Assembly (NCBI GenBank): GCA_964016985.1
Contig: OZ024824.1
Coordinates: forward strand, 118,378,951-118,442,950
Source: Anodontia alba
Taxonomy: Eukaryota; Mollusca; Bivalvia; Lucinida; Lucinidae
Length of the DNA: 64,000 bases
Direction of reading: 5' to 3'
The position numbers were made by a program, and so were the translations under genes. This document shows positions 56,348 through 64,000 of this stretch, in pieces. The notes under the pieces were generated by a model. It was given only the letters and a program-made list of their open reading frames with translations, searched no databases and had not been told where the DNA came from. How positions within the stretch are numbered: the stretch's first letter is position 1; every line of letters starts with the position of its first letter.

Positions 56348-57208
56348 TCAATAAGCCTTTCGGTACAGGAGAAGAAGCGAAAAATAGATTTTCAAGATGG
56401 CTGCCATGGCGGCCACCTTGGATTTATGATCGGAACGATTTTAGCTATTTTTTGATCTATAAGTCACCCCAATGCTTTCTACCAAGTTTGTAGTCAACTG
56501 GCTTTGGGATTAGGAGAAGCGAAAAATAGATTTTCAAGATGGCTGCCATGGTGGCCATCTTGGATTTCTGATTGGCACAATTTTAGCTATTTTTGATCTA
56601 CAAGTCACCCTGATGCTTCCTACCTAGTTTAAAGTCAAAAAGTCTTTCGGTTCAGAAGAAGAAGCAAAAATAGATTTTCAAGATGGCCACCATGGAAGAC
56701 ATCTTGGATTTCTGATCAGAACAATTTTAGCTATTTTTGATCTGTAAGTCACCCCAATGCTTCCTACTAAGTTTGGAGTCAATTGGCTTTTGGGTTTAGG
56801 AGAAGAAGCGAAAAATAGATTTTCAAGATGGCCACCATGGCAACCATCTTGGATTTCCGATCGGCATAATTTTAGCAATTTTTGATCTCCAAGTCACCCC
56901 GATGCTTCTTACCAAGTTTGGAGTCAACTGGCCTTTCAGTTCAGGAGAAGAAGGGAAAAATAGATTTTCAAGATGGCAGCCATGGTGGCCGATCGGAACG
57001 ATTTTAGCTGTTTTTGTTCTACAAGTCACGCCTATGCTTCCTATCAAGTATCAAGTCAATTGGCCCAGGGGTGTAGGAGGAGTAGGCTTTTAAAGCAATT
57101 TTGTTGATGCCGCATGACGAACGCTGCATGAAGAACGACGGACGACTGACATTGACTGACCACAATAGCTCACCATGAGCACTTTGTGCTCAGGTGAGCT
57201 AAAAAAAC

Positions 57209-59139
57209 AGTATAAATGAATGATAAGAAATATTCCTTTTGGTAGCAATGTGACAATACTATAGCTGGATGAAAGCACGCAAAACAATGTCATTTCATGG
57301 GCTGTAAAAAAACCCTAAATGTCTTTGATTTTTCACCTTTTAGTTTGTTAATTCTTCTATTATAAGGCATCACCCACTGCACTACCATGCCTAAAATAAA
57401 ACTTGTTCTGGCAGTAATTACACAGTCTTTTGTTTACAACCCCTTACATAAAAACAACTGCTACTCCAACATCGTGAATAACAGCTGTCAGAGTGCCTCC
57501 CATCATTTTAATAACCATAAAAATGGTACCAACATCACTAGTTTGTAAATATGTATTTTTTCAATAATTTTGAACCTGAAACGTCTGACATAAAACAGAG
57601 ATTGATGCAAAATTTCAACCATACCAACTATTAGCGTAAAATGTAAATACAAATTCAAATATTCACAATTGAAAACGCGATCTTCGCTGAAAATAATGAA
57701 GTGGCCATTTCAAAACTGGTTTTGATTCCTATGGACACAGTTCAAATTAATCTAACACATTCTGTATTTTCATCATTCTACCCAGAAACGGTCTCTATGT
57801 TTTATTCGTTCCGCAAAGCTGATCTATTAGAAATAAACATAGATTAATACAGACCCTGGCCCGCCATGTATGTGTTTGTTTACCTCCAAAATCTGATAGC
57901 CTCCGACATCAAGATCTCAGGTTTACCTGGGTGTTTTCTATTATGTCAGTTTTGTCTTATATATCTTATGATATTTATCAAGCATTATAATTATCTTTCA
58001 AGAGAAAAAAAAAAGCTTGACATTCCATGTGAACTGGCAGTCTAACAGATGATTCACATGAAATATCAAGCTTTATAAGCATATTACACCAATATATGCC
58101 AAACACAATCTGATTGGAGTTTGATTACCATATCCATCAATTCTGTATGCAGGCTACAAAAACGCCTAATCAGACTGCACGAGCATCATTTACTGGCAGC
58201 GCACAGCAGCTTTTTTCAGGGTCATAGCACATACTCAATCAGTGGTCACAGATAAGCCTGCTCATAGATACGTACATACATCCATCCATCTGTCTGTCTC
58301 TGTATAAACCCATTCACTATAGCTCCAAACAATGAAGCAGGAAAAATCTATCTATCCTGTCATCATCTGTCTCTGTCCTTCTGTCCATCTTAAAACCCAT
58401 GATACCCTACCATATTAAAATTGGGCCAAAAAACGACCCACCTACCGAGACTGAACCAGCAAAAATTGGCCCAAACGACCCAGGCCAAAATGGCCCAGCC
58501 AACATGATCTAGGGCTGAAGACCCAGAACCGTAAGGTCAATTGGCCTCATAAGTCATTTTTGGCACAAATATTTCAGTCCCTGGAACAAATACTTGGGAA
58601 ATTTAGCTTCTTATGTATTTCAACGTAAACGTATGTTGCAGTACGTCTTATTCAGTATGTTAAATAAGTATTTCATAGCCCAGATAGCTGAACATACCTT
58701 CATTTAGCACTGGAAAAAAAAAGTCAAAACAGGAAAATTGGACACCCCTTCTTCAGGTGAAATTAAATAAAGAATTAGCCACTTGTTTTTTCAAGCCCAT
58801 TTCTATCTTTTATGATGCAGAAATGAAAGTTGTTGGGAATAGCATTGTGCGACTTTCAAAATATGTCTATGAAATTGACTAAAAATCAATAAATCAGAAG
58901 ATCTAACTTGTTTGTTGAGATTTGGATGTCTCGTAAGTCACGGCCGGAAGTTCGCGTAAAGATTTTGAGTGCTTAATCACTGGCTACCCCTTATGAGATT
59001 ATCGTGTGGAGATATGATAAAAAAAAATCATTTCATTTCAAGAACTAGAGACTAACTGACATTCTACAGGCTGTTGCCACATTTTATGATTGTATTAATA
59101 CCATATATTAATTTATTAAAACTTTCTTGGATAATGAAA
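57209..59139. other. No gene recognised; one hairpin at 58014-58073
   Basis: The hairpin pairs AAAGCTTGACATTCCATGTGA with TCACATGAAATATCAAGCTTT and is a distant relative of the TTTCATGC hairpins. The stretch lies upstream of the unrecognised minus-strand gene and could hold its 5' untranslated exon and promoter, but I cannot place them. A short plus-strand peptide at 58931-58975 is noted under rejected items. Confidence 0.4.
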
Positions 59140-60387
59140 TGTCTTATGTGAGTTGGAGGTGGTGGCGTATACACCTTGGAGACCCAAGGTTGGTGTTACT
59201 GAATGTGTCTTAATATAAGGAACACTAATGTATATGGTTTAGTAGTGGGGTGGGGATGGGGGAGAAGGGTTCTGAATGGTTCATGAGATACATATATTAA
59301 GTCTTATAAGACCTAGAGGGTAAGGGCATATCCCCAGGTGACCCATGGTTGGTGTCACTGAATGCGTCTTATCATAAGGAACAAAAAAAAATTTTTTAGG
59401 AGTGGTGTTCTGAATATTTTCTGACATATGAAGCCTTATATGAACTTGCAGGGGTGTGGCATAACCCCAGTGGACCCCCAGTTACTGTCACTGTGTCTTA
59501 TCATAAAGAACAAGAATACTTATATTTTAGGGGGGCAGTTTCTGAACAGTTTCTAGGATGTTAAGCCTTGTATACCCCATGGAACCCTGATCCATGTCAT
59601 TGGATACGTCTTCACATAAAGAATAACAATAAACATGGTTTGGGGGATTGTGGGATGGACGAGTGGGGGTCTCTGAATGGTTCCTGAGATATTAGAACTT
59701 TTAATAAGTAAAGGTGTTGGGGCATCCCGCCCCCACCCCCACCCCCGTGGTCAGTGGTCAATGAATACATCTTATTACAAGGAACAACATTATATATGTT
59801 TAGGGGTGGGGTTCTGAATGGTTCAGATATAAGGCCTTATTGAACTGGAGGTTGTGGGGCATTCCCCCAGGCGATGCCAGTTTGGTGTCATTGGATACAT
59901 CTTATCATAATGATAATGAACAACAATATACAATGTATATGGTTTAGGGGTGGTGGGGGACCTGAATGGTTTCTATTAGGCCTTATATGAAGTGAAGAAG
60001 GTGGGGCATACCCCTGGGGGGACCCCTAGTCAGGTCATTGAATGTGTTTTATCATGAGAAACAACAATATACATGGTTTAGGACTGGGGTTCTGAACAGT
60101 TTCTGAGATATTAAGCCTTATATGAACTGGAGGGGTTGAGGCATACCCTTTGGGGATCCCCCTTCAGTGTCACTGGATGCCCCTTATCATAAGAAGAATA
60201 TGTAACGTTTGGGGATGGAAATCTGAATGCTTTCTGAGATATAAGGCCTTTTATTAGGTGAAGGGGGCTGGGCATACCCCTGGGAGAATCCTGGTGGTTA
60301 TCATTGGATGTGCCTTATCATATGAAACAACTTTATGGTTTAGGAATGGGGTTTTGAGGGTTTTCTGACATAATAAGCCTTATTGAA
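59140..60387. repeat. Tandem array, left part
   Basis: Units of about 140-180 bp: TCTTATCATAAGGAACAACA, ATATATGGTTTAGGGGTGGG, TTCTGAATGGTTTCTGAGAT, ATTAAGCCTTATATGAACTG, then GGTGGGGCATACCCC and GACCCCTAGTCAGTGTCA. The same units resume at 62461 after the LINE. Confidence 0.85.
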
Positions 60388-60928
60388 CTGAACTCTTTAA
60401 TGGTGTCCTTAATCAGTCATCATCCATCAATGATAAAGCTATCAACAGACTACCACAGGTGGAATGTAATCTGCTGCTTGATGAGTTCCCAACTGTCTCT
60501 GAAACAGTGAAAGCAATAAAACTCCTGTCATCTGGCAAGGCTCCAGGATCAGATGCAATACCTGCAGAGATCTACAAAGCAGGAGGTCCTCCAGTTGCAG
60601 AGAAACTGACAGAGTTATTTCACATTATGTGGAGAAAAGAAGCCATCCCTAAAGAATTCAAGGATGCAACAATTATCCACCTATTCAAAAGTAAAGGGAA
60701 TCCTCAAGTCTGTGACAATCAGAGGCATCTCTTTATTGTCAATTGCTGGGAAGATCCTTGCTAGGGCCCTGCTGAACCAATTGAATGAACACCTCGAACA
60801 GTCAGGGCTTCTACCAGAAAGCAAGTGTGGATTCAGGAAAAACAGAGGAACAATAGACATGATCTTTACAGCATGACAGCTTCAAGAAAAATGCCAGGAA
60901 CAGAATGTGGACCTCTACGTGGACCTCT

Positions 60929-60941
60929 ACATGACCTTTGT
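60929..60941. repeat. 13-bp SINE target duplication, left
   Basis: ACATGACCTTTGT, identical to 61264-61276. Confidence 0.95.
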
Positions 60942-61263
60942 TAACCGGCCTCGGTGGCTCAGTTGGATGCGCCGTGCGAATGGAGACCAGGAGCTCGCGG
61001 GTTCAACCCCCGCCGAGGTCGGCAACATTCTTTTGTGGAGACTGATCATGAAATATTTTCTACGGTCATTCTCTCCCTTCCACTGATTCAAGAAGGGCAG
61101 TTGTCAGTTTCTGGCCAAAGAATGTGCCCAATACTGGTGAACAGCTTAGAGGACTAAGCCTGCCCAGTAAACGTGTGTTTAGGTAAACTGACCGTGCTCG
61201 ACATGACCCCATTGGGTTGACTGGGCCGTAAAACTTCAACACAAACAAACAAACAACAAACAA
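60942..61263 (+). mobile_element. tRNA-derived SINE, full-length copy with target duplication
   Basis: Begins TAACCGGCCTCGGTGGCTCA; box A TGGCTCAGTTGG at 60955-60966, box B GGTTCAACCCC at 61000-61010. The body ends CGTAAAACTTCAACAC followed by (AAAC)n, the likely 3' tail. The perfect 13-bp duplication proves insertion into the LINE coding strand. Best-preserved SINE copy here, so likely the youngest. Confidence 0.95.
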
Positions 61264-61276
61264 ACATGACCTTTGT
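61264..61276. repeat. 13-bp SINE target duplication, right
   Basis: ACATGACCTTTGT, identical to 60929-60941. Confidence 0.95.
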
Positions 61277-62460
61277 CGACCTTACCAAAGCATTTGACAC
61301 AGTCAGTCATGAGGGACTTTGGAAAATTATGGCAAAGTTTGGCTGTCCTGCCAAATTTATAGCAATGGTGAGGCAGCTCCATGATGGTATGATTGCAAGG
61401 GTCCAAAATGATGGTGAGGGTTCTGATCCATTTCCTGTGACAAATGGAGTTAAGCAAGGCTGTGTACTAGCTTCAACACTGTTCAGCATGATGTTTTCTG
61501 CCATGCTTACAGATGCTTTCCAGGATGGTGACAATGGTATACCTATTAGGTATCGCTTTGATGGGAAGCTTTTCAACCTAAGAAGGTTGCAAGCTAAATC
61601 TAAGGTGCAGACAGAGGTACTAGATGAGTTCCTCTTTGCTGATGACATGGCAAAAGGTGCTCCAACAGAAAAGAAAATGCAAAAAGGTGTGGATCAAGTA
61701 TCTGATTTATGTGACAGCTATGATCTCACAATCAGCATCAAAAAGACTGAGGTAGTATATCAGCCAGCACCTGGAAAGCCTTACAAGGAGCCTACCATCA
61801 CAGTGAAAGGTCAACGACTGCAAGTGGTAGACAAGTTCACCTACCTTGGAAGCACATTGTCTAGAGTTGAGCACACTGATGATGAAGTCAATGCTAGAAT
61901 AGCCAAAGCTAGTGCAGCATTTGGCCGGCTAAGTGGAAGTATTTGGGACCAAAGTGGAATCAGACTTAACATAAAGCTGGAAGTATATAGATCTGTGGTG
62001 CTGCCAACACTATTATATGCATGCAAAACTTGGACAGTTTACCAACCACATGCCAGAAGACTGAACCACTTCCATACAAGCTGTCTTAGAAAACTTCCAA
62101 AGATTAAGTGGCATGACAGGATTATAGACACAGAAGTCCTGAAAAGGGCAGGGATGCACAGTGTACATACTCTTCTGAAACTGGCACAGTTAAGATGAAC
62201 AGGCCATGTTACCAGTGTGCCTGATGAATGTTTGCCAAAGAAAATCCTCTATGTAGAACTACAAGTTGGAAAACGCTCCTATGGTGGTCAGAAGAAGCGA
62301 CACAAGGACACACTCAAAGCCTCGCTTAAAGACTTCAACATACCAACAGAGTCATGGGAACAGATTGCACAGGATCGAACAAAGTGTTGAGGGGGAGCTG
62401 GTGAATACAAAGTAAAAAGAATCAGCGAAGCCGAGCAGAAACGTGTACAGCGGAAAGCCA

Positions 62461-63505
62461 GAAACCCCAGTCTGTATCACTGGATACATCTTATCATAAA
62501 AAAACAATATATACCGTTCAGGGGTGGGGATCTAAACGGCTTTTGAGATATGAGATTTTAGGCCTTATATGAAGTGAAGAAGGTGGGGCATGCCCCAAGG
62601 GGGATAGGGGAGGGGGTGGGTGGGGTGACCCCCATTCAGTGTCACTGAATATGTCTTATCATGAGGAACAAAATTATATATGGTTTAAGGATGAGGTTCT
62701 GAACAGTTTCTGAGATATTAAGCCTTATATGAGCTGGAGAGGTAGAGGCATACTTCCGGGGGATTCCAGGCCAGTGTCATTGAATGGGCCTTATCATAAG
62801 TCAGAAGAATGTGTATGGTTGGGGATGGGGATCTGAAGGCTTTCTGGGATATAAGGCCTTTTATGCGGGGATGCCCCAGGGGGAACCCTGATCCGTATCA
62901 GTGGCTGCATCTTATCATAAGAAACAACAATATATATGGTTTAGGGATCTGAAATGTTTCTGAGATATTAAGCCTTAATGAACTTGAGGTGGTGGGGGAT
63001 GCCATGTTGGTGATACTGGACGTATCAACAATACATATGTTTAAGGCATGGCAATCTGAATGTTTTTTGAGATATCAGGGATTACATGAAGTGAAGAGGT
63101 GGGGCATGCCCCTTGGGGACCCCTAGTCAGTGTCACTGAATTTGTCTTATCATGAGGAACAACAATCCAGCAGTTTCTGCGGTATTAAGTCCTTGAACTG
63201 GAGAGTGGAGGCATTCCTCGGGGATCCCAGATGTCATTGGATGCACCTTATCATAAGGAAGAAGGATATGTATGGTTTGGTGATAGGGATCTGAACATTA
63301 TCTGAGATATGGCATTTATGTGGTGGTGGTGGGGTGGGGTGGGGGTGCGAGGCCCCCGGGGGAACTCTGGTTTGTATCAATGGATGCCTCATCATAAGAA
63401 ACAACAATATGTATGGTATAGAGGCGTGGGGGGGATCTGAATGGTTTCTGAGATATTATGCCTTTTATGAAGTTACTGGTGTGGCGCATGTCCCTAGGGG
63501 ACCCT
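62461..63505. repeat. Tandem array, right part
   Basis: Continuation of 59140-60387 with the same units, G-rich in the GGTGGGG parts (for example 62600-62625, 63320-63352). Confidence 0.85.
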
Positions 63506-64000
63506 CTGAGACCATCTTGCAAAACTTCATATCCAATTATCAGTCATATCCCCAAATTTCAGAACAATCTGTCCAGTGGGTACTGAGAACTCATCTGGAC
63601 AAAATTTGGGTGGATTTAGGCATGCCCCGGGGGACACTTTGAGTCTGCATTTAAATTTTGGAACTGTCTTGCACAACTTCATATCAATTTCTATCATATC
63701 CCCAAATTTCAGAATAATCGGTCCAATGGTTACTGAGAGTTCGTCTGGACAAAATTTCGGTGGAAAGAAAAAGAAGAAGAAGTAGAATAATTATCAAAAT
63801 AATAATAAGAAACTGAGCCAAAATAATAAGTCTCCCCGCTTCATTTGTGAGACTTACTAATAATAACAATAATAATAATAAATAATAATAATATTTATAG
63901 TAGTAATAAGAAATGGCACAAAAACAGTAAGTCTACCCATTTTGTCTGGGAGACTTAATAATAACAATTATAATAATAACAATTATAATATTACTAAGAA
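63506..64000. repeat. Array end: two 170-bp units, GTCTCCC hairpins and (TAA)n
   Basis: Two units share CATATCCCCAAATTTCAGAA, AATC(T/G)GTCCA and CATCTGGACAAAATTT. Then AAGTCTCCCCGC...GTGAGACTT and AAGTCTACCC...GGGAGACTTAATAATAA hairpins separated and followed by (AAT)n. Looks like the terminal hairpin region of the whole 59140-63960 element, analogous to other pearl-like ends. Confidence 0.65.

Larger units (their letters stand above)
54184..57208. mobile_element. Pearl-like element split by a hAT-type element
   Basis: 5' AACAAGAGGGCCCAGTGCCC then GCTCACCTGAGT; 3' CACAATAGCTCACCATGAGC, then GCTCAGGTGAGCTAAAAAAA. The core is tandem units of about 150 bp: AAGATGGC(T/C)GCCATGG, CATCTTGGATTTCCGATC, TTTTAGCTATTTTTGATCTA, AAGTCACCCC(A/G)ATGCTTCCT, ACCAAGTTT-GAGTCAATTGG, GGAGAAGAAGCGAAAAATAG. 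Nine or so units surround the insertion 55121-56339. Minus-strand frames (56678-57047) are repeat artefacts. Confidence 0.75.
60388..62460 (+). pseudogene. LINE reverse-transcriptase fragment, split by a SINE
   Basis: Plus-strand coding runs from INDKAINRLPQVECN through GKAPGSDAIPAEIYKAGG (fingers), a 1-nt loss near 60720, GISLLSIAGKILARALL, a TGA stop at 60874-60876, and NVDLYVDLYMTF (with a 12-bp duplication). It then resumes after the SINE at 61266 with MTFVDLTKAFD (motif A), VTNGVKQGCVLASTLF (motif B) and FLFADD (catalytic, 61632-61646). The thumb region follows to LKLAQLR and a TGA at 62196, then further matching sequence to about 62460. The endonuclease domain and 3' end are missing; both borders fall in the tandem array. 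It encodes a non-LTR polymerase that would copy RNA at the target site. The copy is dead. Confidence 0.92.

Noticed and set aside
56678..57047. Minus-strand frames with repeated CHGGHLENLFFAS-like peptides
   Set aside because: They are translations of the pearl-like tandem units.
58931..58981. Plus-strand ATG with MSRKSRPEVRVKILSA, or a first exon ATGTCTC|GTAAGT
   Set aside because: Only 16 codons, no second exon or promoter found; could be chance.
60945..61030. tRNA gene
   Set aside because: Boxes A and B are present but the sequence continues as a SINE body, has several copies and a target duplication; it is a tRNA-derived SINE head.

Overview
The window looks like intron and intergenic DNA of an animal genome, most likely a bivalve mollusc (moderate confidence). 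The reasons are spliced-gene signals, no dense gene packing, tRNA-derived SINEs, several LINE classes, mariner elements, and long tandem-repeat elements that match what I recall of the bivalve 'pearl'/Helitron-like class (core tandem repeats, a GGAC-type microsatellite, a terminal hairpin). No rRNA, functional tRNA, CRISPR array or bacterial operon was seen.

The only host gene I can support runs on the minus strand from about 51.2 to 37.9 kb. Three phase-0 coding exons (51005-51166, 45545-45607, 37874-38035) join into a 128-residue basic, Ser/Lys/Pro-rich protein with an acidic end (DDIFGFACED). I do not recognise it. Its two introns are filled with transposons.

Layout: 0-5.3 kb is a zone of inverted repeats, including a palindrome of about 1.7-2.3 kb split by a SINE. 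6.4-8.2 kb holds two terminal-inverted-repeat elements packed with GATATC palindromes. 8.9-10.8 kb is a 5'-truncated LINE and a small repeat element. 11-25 kb carries MITEs, hairpins, a 435-bp tandem duplication and dispersed GATCAG-type repeats. 25.9-27.3 kb is a hairpin and a 315-bp tandem array. 27.7-34.4 kb is bounded by GTAC-rich arms in inverted orientation. It encloses a 3.8-kb element (28167-31970) with 131-142-bp terminal inverted repeats and a perfect 9-bp target duplication, carrying the remains of a Ulp1/C48-type peptidase gene ending in a PHD-like finger. 34.4-47.6 kb is mostly pearl-like tandem-repeat elements, themselves invaded by mariner, SINE and hAT-type elements. 47.6-49.9 kb is a LINE relic split by a near-complete mariner. 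52.6-53.9 kb is a second mariner relic. 54.2-57.2 kb is another pearl-like element split by a hAT-type element. 59.1-63.96 kb is a tandem array split by a LINE reverse-transcriptase fragment, which is itself split by a SINE with a 13-bp target duplication.

The strongest candidate for something undescribed is the 3.8-kb element at 28167-31970. The recurrent long hairpins and the GATATC arrays come next. Insertions nest cleanly, so a relative order of events can be read: tandem arrays first, then mariner, hAT and LINE copies, then SINEs.
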